Shown piece by piece: positions 10,182 to 17,920 of a stretch of 64,000 bases of DNA; position 1 is the first letter of the stretch, and each line of letters opens with the position of its first letter. The notes beneath the pieces are model-generated. The model saw nothing but the letters and a program-made list of their open reading frames with translations, made no database searches and was not told the origin of the DNA. Source of the DNA: Rheinheimera sp. D18 (GTDB taxonomy: Bacteria > Pseudomonadota > Gammaproteobacteria > Enterobacterales > Alteromonadaceae); assembly GCF_004345025.1 (NCBI RefSeq), contig NZ_CP037745.1, positions 992,001 to 1,056,000 of the forward strand, given 5' to 3'. Both the position numbers and the translations under genes were made by a program.

Positions 10182-11780
10182 TTACTCCTTATGTGCAGCG
10201 ATAATGGCACTAATTACGGCTTGGGCTTTGCTGCGTGTTTCATCGGCTTCGGCTTGAGCAACCGAGTCAAATACCACGCCGGCACCCGCTTGAATATACG
10301 CGGTGTTATTTGCCACATAGGCTGAGCGAATAACAATACAGCTATCAAAATCACCATTGCCGGATAAATAGCCAACCGCACCACCGTAGCTGCCGCGGCG
10401 TTTACCTTCTACCTGACGAATAAGCTCGGCAGCTTTAACCTTGGGTGCACCAACTAAGGTGCCCATGTTCATACAGGCTTGATAAGCATGTAGGGCGTCT
10501 AGCTCGGGCTTTAATTGACCGACTACGCGTGATACCAAATGCATAACGTAAGAGTAACGGTCTACTTTAAGCAGTTCTTTAACGTAGCGACTGCCGGGTA
10601 CACTAATACGCGCCACGTCGTTACGGGCTAAATCGACCAGCATTAAGTGCTCAGCTTTTTCCTTGTCATCTTGGCGCAGCTCTAATTCAATACGGCTGTC
10701 TAAGTCGCGATCAATACTGCCATCAGCGGCAAAACCACGGCGACGCGTACCGGCAATGGGATAAATTTCTACTTGGCGACTTGCTGCGTCAAACTTTAAT
10801 GCCGACTCTGGCGAGGCGCCAAATAGCGTAAAAGCGCTATCTTTTAAATAGAACATATAGGGGCTGGGGTTTTGTTGCTTTAGCTTTGCATAGGCGGCCA
10901 AAGGTTTAGGGCAGGCCAGAGTGAAGCAACGTGATGGCACTACCTGAAAAATATCACCCGCGACAATATGCTGCTTTAGTTTTTCGACCTGTTCGACAAA
11001 ATCAGTATCGCTAATATCGACATGCACTTGGCTACTACTTGGCGTGGTAAGTGATGACGCCGGTGTCGCTTTATATAATGGTGTTAGCTGCGGCTGCTGT
11101 AACTGCAGCTTTAGCTGCTCTAAGCGTTTGCCAATAACAAAGCAATTTGTCATTGCTTGCTCGCCACAAAATACATTACCAATTAGCCGACTTTGTTTAG
11201 TTTGGTGATCCATCACCAGCAAGGTTTCAGCTAAATAAAACACGTAATCGGGGCAGTTGTTATCTATGCTTGGCACATTGGGTAAGTGTTCAACCGTGGC
11301 GATCATATCGTAGCCAATAACACCACCAAGGAATATGGCAAACGGCTCATTACTTTGACAGCTTAACTGCCGTTGTATTGCCCGCAGCACACTAAATGGA
11401 TTTGCAGCTTGTAGCCGAGCATTTTCTTCTAACAGCAGCGCTGGGCGCTGGTAGGTTAGGTTTAGGCTGTTTTCTGCCAAAGTAACCGTGGCATTGCTAC
11501 TAAGTTTTTCTGCTAAATAAGGCAGTAAGCTAGCGCCATTGTCGCTAACAGCAGTAATGCTAACGCTTTGGTCGTTACACTCTATACGCAGCGCGGCATC
11601 GATTAGCAGTAAACTTTTTAAATTATCTTTACTGTCGATCTCAGCCGACTCTAACAACAAAGCGTACGGGCTTTGTAAAGTTAGTGCGGCAAAGTTACCT
11701 AAGGCATCGCTTTGGTACTCAACTGGCATGGCAATACTTGCTACCTCGCCAGGAGAGTCTGTGATATGGCTAAAAATCAT
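10182..11780 (-). CDS. trpE: Anthranilate synthase component I
   Basis: TrpE forms anthranilate from chorismate and ammonia, the committed step. In the 532-residue protein the N-terminal LLLESAEIDSKD element (41-52, with S45) is the tryptophan feedback-binding motif, so the enzyme should be inhibited by its end product. The catalytic half has IFQVVPSR, GASPES, PIAGTRRRG, HLMLVDLARND and GAPKVKA. The first ATG at 11778-11780 is preceded by AAGGGT. It is the first structural gene, about 120 bases after the trpL stop and 68 bases beyond the attenuator. Confidence 0.98.
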   Translation of the reverse strand: MIFSHITDSPGEVASIAMPVEYQSDALGNFAALTLQSPYALLLESAEIDSKDNLKSLLLIDAALRIECNDQSVSITAVSDNGASLLPYLAEKLSSNATVTLAENSLNLTYQRPALLLEENARLQAANPFSVLRAIQRQLSCQSNEPFAIFLGGVIGYDMIATVEHLPNVPSIDNNCPDYVFYLAETLLVMDHQTKQSRLIGNVFCGEQAMTNCFVIGKRLEQLKLQLQQPQLTPLYKATPASSLTTPSSSQVHVDISDTDFVEQVEKLKQHIVAGDIFQVVPSRCFTLACPKPLAAYAKLKQQNPSPYMFYLKDSAFTLFGASPESALKFDAASRQVEIYPIAGTRRRGFAADGSIDRDLDSRIELELRQDDKEKAEHLMLVDLARNDVARISVPGSRYVKELLKVDRYSYVMHLVSRVVGQLKPELDALHAYQACMNMGTLVGAPKVKAAELIRQVEGKRRGSYGGAVGYLSGNGDFDSCIVIRSAYVANNTAYIQAGAGVVFDSVAQAEADETRSKAQAVISAIIAAHKE

Positions 11781-11847
11781 GTTTAAATTTACCCTTATAA
11801 TTCAACAATGTTTTGCTTAGCCGGTTCCAACAATTTTGCGCGCCCAT

Positions 11848-11879
11848 AAAAAAAGCCCGCTTCTTGTGGAAACGGGCTT
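11848..11879 (-). terminator. trp attenuator (intrinsic terminator)
   Basis: On the minus strand AAGCCCGTTT (11879-11870) pairs with AAGCGGGCTT (11862-11853) in a 10-bp stem with one G-U pair and a 7-base loop, followed by a run of seven U. It lies between trpL and trpE. The GCCCGTT of its first arm can instead pair with AACGGGC at 11918-11912 inside trpL, giving the antiterminator. Confidence 0.92.
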
Positions 11880-11884
11880 CGGTA

Positions 11885-11979
11885 ATTAAAGCTAATACAA
11901 CGCCTACACACGCCCGTTGGGAATGTGCCACCACCAATTAGTTACGTTTAGGGTTGTTATAAATTGCATTAGCTTTAAT
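11885..11979 (-). promoter_or_regulatory. trp leader long-range stem and antiterminator element
   Basis: Two perfect 12-base complementary arms, 11968-11979 and 11885-11896, bracket trpL. The upstream arm includes the first two bases of the trpL start codon and the downstream arm ends 5 bases before the attenuator. Inside the bracket, AACGGGC (11912-11918) is the antiterminator arm complementary to the first arm of the terminator. If the outer stem forms, it should block trpL initiation and hinder the antiterminator; this is inference from base pairing. Confidence 0.75.
11904..11969 (-). CDS. trpL: trp operon leader peptide
   Basis: A 21-residue open frame, ATG at 11967-11969 and TAG at 11904-11906, reading MQFITTLNVTNWWWHIPNGRV. 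Three consecutive Trp codons (11928-11936) are the expected charged-tRNA sensor. The antiterminator arm begins 9 bases after the last Trp codon. A ribosome stalled on the Trp codons would leave it free to pair with the terminator, whereas a ribosome at the stop would cover it. The ribosome site is weak. It lies in the right place between a plausible promoter and the attenuator. Confidence 0.9.
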   Translation of the reverse strand: MQFITTLNVTNWWWHIPNGRV

Positions 11980-12000
11980 CACTTTATATTTGTTGCCTAC

Positions 12001-12030
12001 ATAAAACCGCAAAACCCTAGTAGCCGTCAA
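12001..12030 (-). promoter_or_regulatory. Candidate trp promoter
   Basis: On the minus strand TTGACG (12030-12025) is followed after 18 bases by TTTTAT (12006-12001), which would start transcription about 25 bases before the trpL ATG. One CTACTAG half lies in the spacer; a full TrpR dyad is not visible. Confidence 0.5.
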
Positions 12031-12142
12031 GTGCTTATTTGCTATAAGTTAAAATTAAAACGTATAAGCTTCTGGATGGCTAATGCCTTGCTTTGCGATA
12101 TTGCCGCTGTATGCGATAATAACCGGCTATTTTGAGGTATTA

Positions 12143-12997
12143 ATGAAAATTGATTTACATAGCCACACTCTGTGCTCTGACGGCGTATTATCGCCAGCTG
12201 ATTTAGTGGCGCGCGCGGTAGAGCGGGACGTGAATGCGTTGGCGATTACCGACCATGACACTGTTGCCGGTTTAGCGGCAGCACAGCAAGCTATCGATGA
12301 ATTGCAGCTACCACTGACGCTGATTAATGGCGTAGAAATTTCTACTTCTTGGCAGCAACAAGAAATTCATATTGTCGGTTTAAATATAAACCCACATTGT
12401 CCGACGTTGTTATCGCGCTTGGCTATACAGCAGCAGCGGCGGTTTGAGCGGGCAGAGGAAATGGCGCGGCGCTTGGCGAAAAATCAGATCCCTGATGTTC
12501 TGCCTGCAGTATTAGCACTGGCAAATGGGGCGGCGGTAACGCGAACGCATTTTGCCCGACATTTGGTTGATATTGGTCAAGCTAGTTCGATGAATAATGT
12601 TTTTAAAAAATATTTAGGCCGCGGTAAAATTGGTTATGTACCCAATAACTGGGTCGATTTTGCTGAAGCTATACAGTGGATCCAAGATGCTAATGGTGTG
12701 GCAGTACTGGCGCATCCGTTAAAATATAAGCTTAATGGCAAGTGGTTAAGGCGTTTAGTTGAGCAGTTTGCCGAGGCTGGCGGTGATGCGATAGAGGTTA
12801 TTTCTCCCCAGCAAACGCCTGTGCAAAAGCGTGAATTATGTGCTCTTGCTCAGTTGCATGGCTTAACGGCATCAGTAGGTTCAGATTTTCATCAGGTTAC
12901 AACTTGGAATGATTTAGGAAAAAACCTATATTTAAGTGACGATGTACCAACGGTTTGGGCTAGTTGGCCGCAAATACCAGCTTCGCCACAAGTGTGA
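12143..12997 (+). CDS. rnm: RNase AM / 3',5'-nucleoside bisphosphate phosphatase (PHP domain)
   Basis: A PHP-family metallophosphoesterase (YciV/TrpH), known in Escherichia coli as a 5'-3' exoribonuclease that trims rRNA 5' ends. The N-terminal HSHTLCSDG and ITDHDT motifs hold the metal-binding histidines and aspartates, with GVEIST, HPLKY and SVGSDFH further on. The start is the ATG at 12143 (MKIDLHSHT, 284 residues) with GAGG nine bases upstream; a longer frame from 12083 reads into the promoter region and is rejected. Its position divergent from trp is conserved in enterics. It leads the rnm-yciO-scpA-scpB-rluB cluster. Confidence 0.93.
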   Translation: MKIDLHSHTLCSDGVLSPADLVARAVERDVNALAITDHDTVAGLAAAQQAIDELQLPLTLINGVEISTSWQQQEIHIVGLNINPHCPTLLSRLAIQQQRRFERAEEMARRLAKNQIPDVLPAVLALANGAAVTRTHFARHLVDIGQASSMNNVFKKYLGRGKIGYVPNNWVDFAEAIQWIQDANGVAVLAHPLKYKLNGKWLRRLVEQFAEAGGDAIEVISPQQTPVQKRELCALAQLHGLTASVGSDFHQVTTWNDLGKNLYLSDDVPTVWASWPQIPASPQV

Positions 12998-13028
12998 TAA
13001 GCCCCAGATAATTGAAAGAAGAACAATA

Positions 13029-13649
13029 ATGAGCCAATTTTTTCATATTCACCCAGATTCGCCACAACAGCGTTTATTAAAACAAGCGGTGCAAATTATT
13101 CAGCAAGGTGGCGTAGTAATCTACCCAACCGATAGCGGTTATGCGCTGGGCTGCCACGTGGGTGATAAGGGCGCTATGGAGCGCATTTTACAAATTCGCC
13201 AAGTAAGCGGTGACCATAACTTTACCTTGCTGTGTCGTGATTTAACCGAACTTTCGGTATACGCTAAGGTAGAAAATACTGCGTTTCGTTTAATTAAAAA
13301 CAATACACCAGGCCCTTATACTTTTATTTTGCGCGGTACCAAAGAGGTGCCTAAACGCTTGTTAAATGATAAGAAAAAGACAATTGGTTTGCGAGTCCCT
13401 GAAAATAAAATTGCCTTAGCATTATTAGAAGAACTCGGTGCACCACTGCTTAGCACCAGCTTAATTTTACCCGGTGAGCGGTTTGCAGAGAGTGATCCTG
13501 AAGATATGCGGCTGCGTCTAGAAAAACAGGTCGACTTAATTTTACACGGTGGGGTTATTGGCGAAGCGCCAACCACCGTAATTGATTATTCGAACGATGA
13601 ACCTGTGGTAGTTCGCGAAGGACGCGGCGACCCAACCCCATTTCTATAA
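13029..13649 (+). CDS. yciO: YciO, Sua5/YciO/YrdC-family protein
   Basis: A 206-residue protein with the YrdC fold: GGVVIYPTDSGYALGC at about 27-42, KNNTPGPYTFIL, then GLRVPEN and the C-terminal VVREGRGDPTPFL. YrdC relatives make threonylcarbamoyl-AMP for the tRNA t6A modification. YciO is a paralogue whose own substrate is less certain, so TsaC function should not be assumed. The start is the ATG at 13029; an earlier in-frame ATG lies inside rnm. It follows rnm by 31 bases and precedes scpA by 21. Confidence 0.92.
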   Translation: MSQFFHIHPDSPQQRLLKQAVQIIQQGGVVIYPTDSGYALGCHVGDKGAMERILQIRQVSGDHNFTLLCRDLTELSVYAKVENTAFRLIKNNTPGPYTFILRGTKEVPKRLLNDKKKTIGLRVPENKIALALLEELGAPLLSTSLILPGERFAESDPEDMRLRLEKQVDLILHGGVIGEAPTTVIDYSNDEPVVVREGRGDPTPFL

Positions 13650-13670
13650 TGTGGTTAGCCGAAGCATAAA

Positions 13671-14498
13671 ATGTTAGACGACATAGTGGTAGAAAATTTA
13701 ACCGTACAGCAGCCGCTGCCTTTGGCCTTTGTTCGTGGAGAGGCGGTGCTGGAACGGCCTGATGATTTATATATTCCGCCAGATGCGTTAGAAATATTAC
13801 TTGATGCCTTTGAAGGCCCGTTAGACTTTTTGCTGTATCTTATTCGTAAACACAAATTTGATATTGTTGATTTGCCGATTAATGAAATTACGCTGCAATA
13901 TATTGAATATATAGATTTAATGCAGGGTTTAAACTTTGAGCTGGCAGCCGAATATTTAGTAATGGCGGCAATGTTGGCCGAAATTAAATCGCGGCTATTA
14001 CTACCACGCCATAGTGAAATTATTGATGAGGAAGTAGACCCTCGGGCAGAATTGATTCGGCGTCTGCAAGAATACGAAGTGTTTAAACAAGCTGCTACGG
14101 AACTTGATTGCTTGCCGCGCGATGAACGCGATCATTTTAAAGCCACTGCCGCACTGCCAGATAATTTTTCCCCGCTGATTATTTTACCTGAAGTTGATTT
14201 AGCCGAGCTGACCTTAGCGTTAAAAGATATTGTAAAGCGCGCCAAAGATTTTCAGCATCACCATGTTAAGCGCGAGCATTTATCTACCCGCGAGCGGATG
14301 AGTCGGATCTTAGATTTACTTAGCGCCCATCAAGGTTACTTGACGTTTTCGGCCTGTTTTGATGTTAGCGAAGGCCGGCAAGGGGTAGTAGTAACGTTTT
14401 TAGCCATGCTAGAGCTAACTAAAGAAAAATTAGTCGATATTATTCAGGTCGAAGCCTTTGGGCAAATTCATGTTAAATTGAAACAAGCTGAGGCATAA
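13671..14498 (+). CDS. scpA: Segregation and condensation protein A
   Basis: ScpA is the kleisin that bridges the SMC heads in the SMC-ScpAB complex and helps compact and segregate the chromosome. In the 275-residue protein the N-terminal helical domain is clear (AFEGPLDFLLYLIRKHKFDI, ITLQYIEYI, AAEYLVMAAMLAEIKSRLLLP). The C-terminal winged helix contains EGRQGVVVTFLAMLELTKEKLV. The first 30 residues are an extra extension compared with typical ScpA. The stop overlaps the scpB start by one base (TAATG). No smc or mukB is visible here. Confidence 0.95.
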   Translation: MLDDIVVENLTVQQPLPLAFVRGEAVLERPDDLYIPPDALEILLDAFEGPLDFLLYLIRKHKFDIVDLPINEITLQYIEYIDLMQGLNFELAAEYLVMAAMLAEIKSRLLLPRHSEIIDEEVDPRAELIRRLQEYEVFKQAATELDCLPRDERDHFKATAALPDNFSPLIILPEVDLAELTLALKDIVKRAKDFQHHHVKREHLSTRERMSRILDLLSAHQGYLTFSACFDVSEGRQGVVVTFLAMLELTKEKLVDIIQVEAFGQIHVKLKQAEA

Positions 14499-15082
14499 TG
14501 GCGGCGAAAATTAATGACGCACAGTTATTGCAATTGGTTGAAGCGGCGATTTTTGCTGCGGATAAGCCATTAAGTGCCGATGATATGCAGGCAACCGTGC
14601 TAGATGAGTTTAATGTCAGCAAAAAACGCTTAGCCGACACGCTACAGCAATTGCTACAAGATTATGCTGGTCGAGGTATTACGCTAGTTGAAACCGCTTC
14701 CGGTTATCGTTTTGTTACCAAGCCAGAATTAAGTGATTATTTAGCTAAGCTATGGCCTGAACGTTCGCCGCGTTATTCGCGAGCGGTGTTAGAAACGCTA
14801 TCGCTTATTGCTTATCGTCAGCCTATAACCCGTGGCGAAATTGAAGATATTCGTGGCGTATCGGTTAGTAGCCAAATAATCCGCACCTTGCTGGATCGTG
14901 GTTGGGTGAAAGTCGTTGGCCATAAAGAAGTACCCGGTCGACCTGGGCTATACGCGACCACAAAAGAATTTTTAGATTACTTTGGTTTAAAACATTTAAA
15001 CCAATTACCCCCTTTGCCAGAATTTCAGACGCTAAGTTTGGATTTGGCTGACACCGTCGTGACGACAGGAGAATTACACTAA
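14498..15082 (+). CDS. scpB: Segregation and condensation protein B
   Basis: A 194-residue winged-helix partner of ScpA that binds it as a dimer. Diagnostic stretches are [14 protein letters not shown] at the N-terminus, [29 protein letters not shown] in the middle, and [18 protein letters not shown]. It overlaps scpA by one base and rluB by one base (TAATG in both cases), so the three genes are translationally coupled. Confidence 0.95.
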   Translation: MAAKINDAQLLQLVEAAIFAADKPLSADDMQATVLDEFNVSKKRLADTLQQLLQDYAGRGITLVETASGYRFVTKPELSDYLAKLWPERSPRYSRAVLETLSLIAYRQPITRGEIEDIRGVSVSSQIIRTLLDRGWVKVVGHKEVPGRPGLYATTKEFLDYFGLKHLNQLPPLPEFQTLSLDLADTVVTTGELH

Positions 15083-16098
15083 TGAGTGATAAAGCCGGTA
15101 GTGAAAAACTACAAAAAGTATTAGCCCGTGCCGGCGTGGGTTCGCGCCGTGAAATGGAAGACTGGATCAGCGGTGGTCGTGTCACCGTTGACGGTAAACC
15201 TGCGGTATTAGGTGACCGGGTTGGTTTGAAACAACAAATTCGCGTTGATGGCCATCCGGTACAGATAGCCAGCACAGAAGAGCAAATTTGCCGGGTACTG
15301 GCGTACCACAAGCCTGAAGGTGAAATATGCTCGCGTACCGATCCGGAAGGCCGGCCTACAGTGTTTTCACGTCTGCCAAACATTAAAGGCGCGCGCTGGA
15401 TAGCCATTGGCCGGCTGGATATTAATACCTCAGGTTTATTGTTATTTACCACCGACGGTGAATTAGCTAACCGTTTAATGCATCCTAAGTTTGAAGTAGA
15501 ACGTGAATATGCCGTGCGCGTATTTGGCGAAGTTAACGATGCCATGGTACAGCGGCTGCGCCTTGGCGTTGAGTTAGAAGATGGTAAAGCTAATTTCAAA
15601 AAAGTTAAAGCACTACCAGGTGAAGGCATTAACCGTTGGTTTCATGTGGTGTTAACCGAAGGCCGTAACCGCGAAGTACGACGGATGTGGGAATCGCAGG
15701 GCGCGGTAGTTAGCCGGTTAATTCGTATCCGCTATGGTGATTTATTGCTACCAAAACATTTACCTGCCGGTGGTTATGCCGAATATGCACTGGAAGACGT
15801 AAACTATTTACGCAAACTCGTTAGCATGCCATTAGAAGTAGCCAGCTTAGTGAAAGATGAAGACCGAGTAGAGCGACGTCGGCGCATGGCCAGCATGAAG
15901 CGCGCAGTGCGTAAACATCAAATTGCTGAGAAAAGCCCTGAACGTAAAACTAAAGAGCGTAAACCTGCGGCCAATAAACCCGATGCGGCTAAACCTGACG
16001 CACGTAAAGGCCCCAACAAGCCTAAAGGGCCGGTAAAAGGCCAAGCGCCAAAACGCCAACCTACCAGCAAAAAGCCGACGCGTGAGGGTAGAGGTTAG
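15082..16098 (+). CDS. rluB: 23S rRNA pseudouridine(2605) synthase
   Basis: RluB isomerises U2605 of 23S rRNA. Residues 8-55 form an S4 RNA-binding domain ([18 protein letters not shown]). The synthase core has [17 protein letters not shown], holding the catalytic aspartate, and [14 protein letters not shown]. About 75 C-terminal residues are a Lys/Arg/Pro-rich disordered tail, common in RluB and likely an RNA-binding extension. RluF and RsuA are the alternatives; the scpAB neighbourhood is typical of RluB. A terminator follows 25 bases after the stop. Confidence 0.94.
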   Translation: MSDKAGSEKLQKVLARAGVGSRREMEDWISGGRVTVDGKPAVLGDRVGLKQQIRVDGHPVQIASTEEQICRVLAYHKPEGEICSRTDPEGRPTVFSRLPNIKGARWIAIGRLDINTSGLLLFTTDGELANRLMHPKFEVEREYAVRVFGEVNDAMVQRLRLGVELEDGKANFKKVKALPGEGINRWFHVVLTEGRNREVRRMWESQGAVVSRLIRIRYGDLLLPKHLPAGGYAEYALEDVNYLRKLVSMPLEVASLVKDEDRVERRRRMASMKRAVRKHQIAEKSPERKTKERKPAANKPDAAKPDARKGPNKPKGPVKGQAPKRQPTSKKPTREGRG

Positions 16099-16123
16099 TC
16101 TATTAAAATCAAAGATATTAACG

Positions 16124-16150
16124 AGGGCGCATTAAGCGCCCTTTGTTTTT
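16124..16150 (+). terminator. Terminator after rluB
   Basis: AGGGCGC and GCGCCCT form a 7-bp stem around ATTAA, followed by TTGTTTTT. It ends the rnm-rluB cluster. Confidence 0.88.
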
Positions 16151-16192
16151 GCAATAGTTTGCTTTTGCGAACAGTTTGCTGAGAGTTAGCTA

Positions 16193-17008
16193 CTAACGTA
16201 CCTTAGTATTGCGCACCATTTTATACAGTAAGTTAGGTGATAACCTTGATACTAAAGCACCAAGACGCTCTTTTAGTCCACCAATAACAATATAATTTTT
16301 ATCTTTTATTAACGCTTTTACAGCTTGTTTAGCAAATTGTTCGGCGCTCATGGCACTGGCTTGGGCATCATCCATTTGACCCAATGCACTACCATCGCCA
16401 GTTAAGGCGTTACGAGATACATCCGTTTTCACAAAGCCAGGGAAAATAGTCGCCACTTGTAAGCCTTGGTCAAATAATTCTGCACGTAAGCTATTGGCCC
16501 ACAGGTGCAAAGCCGCCTTGGCCGCAGAGTAACTGCCGCGATATTGGGTACCCACTAAACCCGCCACGCTAGAGATAAACACGACTTTGCCACCACCGTC
16601 GGCTAATAATAATGGCAAGGCACTACGTGTAAGGTTAATTTGCGCAAAGTAATCTACGTCAAACAACTTACGTTCGGTTGCTACTGGCGTATCAACAATT
16701 AATGAGCGTTGGCTGATGCCGGCATTATTAATTAACCAGTCTAAGCCACCCATTTTTTGCGTAATGTTAACAATAGCCGCATCTACTGCGGCGGTATCGG
16801 TAATGTCTAAGTGCAGTAATACATGTCGCTGCGTATTGGTTAGGCTATCTCGCACCCTTATTAACTCTGCTTCTCGGCGCGCGCTTAAAATAAGTACGGC
16901 ACCCGCTGCGGCAAATTCACGAGCCAGTGCTTCACCAATACCGCCTGATGCGCCGGTGATCCAAATAACTTTATTTTTTAGCGGTGAAACTAGCATGGCA
17001 CAACTCAT
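16193..17008 (-). CDS. Short-chain dehydrogenase/reductase, DHRS7-like
   Basis: A classical SDR of 271 residues. The Rossmann motif TGASGGIG is at about 19-26, NNAG near 92, the catalytic serine in FISSVAG and the YSAAK tyrosine-lysine pair, then FPGFVKTDVSRN. The sequence resembles membrane-associated oxidoreductases of the DHRS7 type, but the substrate cannot be read from it. An alternative ATG four codons later (16996) has a better-placed GAG. It ends convergently with rluB and starts 36 bases downstream of the membrane-protein gene at 17045-17815, so the two may be co-transcribed. Confidence 0.85.
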   Translation of the reverse strand: MSCAMLVSPLKNKVIWITGASGGIGEALAREFAAAGAVLILSARREAELIRVRDSLTNTQRHVLLHLDITDTAAVDAAIVNITQKMGGLDWLINNAGISQRSLIVDTPVATERKLFDVDYFAQINLTRSALPLLLADGGGKVVFISSVAGLVGTQYRGSYSAAKAALHLWANSLRAELFDQGLQVATIFPGFVKTDVSRNALTGDGSALGQMDDAQASAMSAEQFAKQAVKALIKDKNYIVIGGLKERLGALVSRLSPNLLYKMVRNTKVR

Positions 17009-17044
17009 TACATTAATTAGCGTTAAACGAACACTAGGGTAGAA

Positions 17045-17815
17045 CTAGCTAAGTTGTAAAGCTTTAGCTGGGGCTTTTTGCACCTTATACTTGCGTTGAA
17101 AATAGCCTTTAAACATCAAGATAGAACCCAAGCCAATCACAGGTGCGGTTAGCCAACTTAGCATCATCCATTGCTCTGGCAAGATGTCACTAATTAAGCG
17201 CCCACCACCTGCAGCAAAAAAGGCAGTGTAAACGCCAATGCCAGTGCCAACCATTGAGGTAAAGTGCTGAATAATCCACTCTCTATTTTGCACCTGAGCT
17301 TTAAACGTATAGCGACAGATGCTTAGTGCAATATATGCACTAACAGCGGCAAAAATCATTAATAAGGTTTGATTAAAACGATAACCTTGCCAAGCAACAA
17401 AGCCGGCTAAAGGTAGCATTAATAATACCGGAATAAGGTATTGGCCGCGCTTTAGCAATGCTCGATTAGCTTTTGCTTTTAACACAGCCATGGCATGGCG
17501 CACGCTGACCCAGGTAAGCACACTAAGCAATAGTAAAAACTCTGAAAATACCACGCGCCAGCCAAGAAAACGCTGTAATTCTATTTGGCTACGCGTGGTG
17601 TCAGTGACATAAATCGCAATAGGATCATATATTGTCATACTACTCATCAATATACCTGAGCCTGCTACTACTAACATAATGTAATAAAAAGCTTTACCTG
17701 CGTTATTATGTAATGTGCTACCTTTTCGCACGCACACAGGTAGCCAAAATAGCAGCAGAGCAACGCTGCCCAGCCCAATATGTAGATATAGTAAAAAAGT
17801 GTGAATAGTTAACAT
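17045..17815 (-). CDS. Multi-pass membrane protein, DUF2306-like
   Basis: A 256-residue protein with about seven hydrophobic helices. The N-terminal helix carries HIGLGSVALLLFW, followed by a polar KGSTLHNNAGKAFYY loop; this histidine/glycine pattern resembles DUF2306 proteins, whose function is unknown. A strong AAGGAG lies 8 bases before the ATG. It is transcribed away from the two-component pair, and the gap between them holds a perfect dyad, so it is a candidate target of that system. No catalytic site is recognisable. Confidence 0.75.
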   Translation of the reverse strand: MLTIHTFLLYLHIGLGSVALLLFWLPVCVRKGSTLHNNAGKAFYYIMLVVAGSGILMSSMTIYDPIAIYVTDTTRSQIELQRFLGWRVVFSEFLLLLSVLTWVSVRHAMAVLKAKANRALLKRGQYLIPVLLMLPLAGFVAWQGYRFNQTLLMIFAAVSAYIALSICRYTFKAQVQNREWIIQHFTSMVGTGIGVYTAFFAAGGGRLISDILPEQWMMLSWLTAPVIGLGSILMFKGYFQRKYKVQKAPAKALQLS

Positions 17816-17872
17816 AGCTCATCTCCTTAGTTTATGAGCCAAGTGTACTGGGCGGTAAATTGTGGCGCAGGT

Positions 17873-17907
17873 GCCAAAAGTCAGGATATTTAAAGGTGAC
17901 TTTTGGC
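17873..17907. promoter_or_regulatory. Perfect inverted repeat in divergent promoter region
   Basis: GCCAAAAGTCA (17873-17883) and TGACTTTTGGC (17897-17907) are exact 11-base reverse complements separated by 13 bases, about two helical turns centre to centre. The site lies between the divergent membrane-protein and sensor-kinase genes and is a candidate operator for the response regulator at 19095-19751. Confidence 0.7.
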
Positions 17908-17920
17908 CTATTGCCGTTAA

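Noticed and set aside
12007-12024. TrpR operator in the trp promoter
   Set aside because: Only one CTACTAG-like half is present between -35 and -10; no dyad.
14865-15629. 254-codon frame antisense to scpB and rluB
   Set aside because: Covers two well-supported coupled genes; composition is typical of an antisense shadow.
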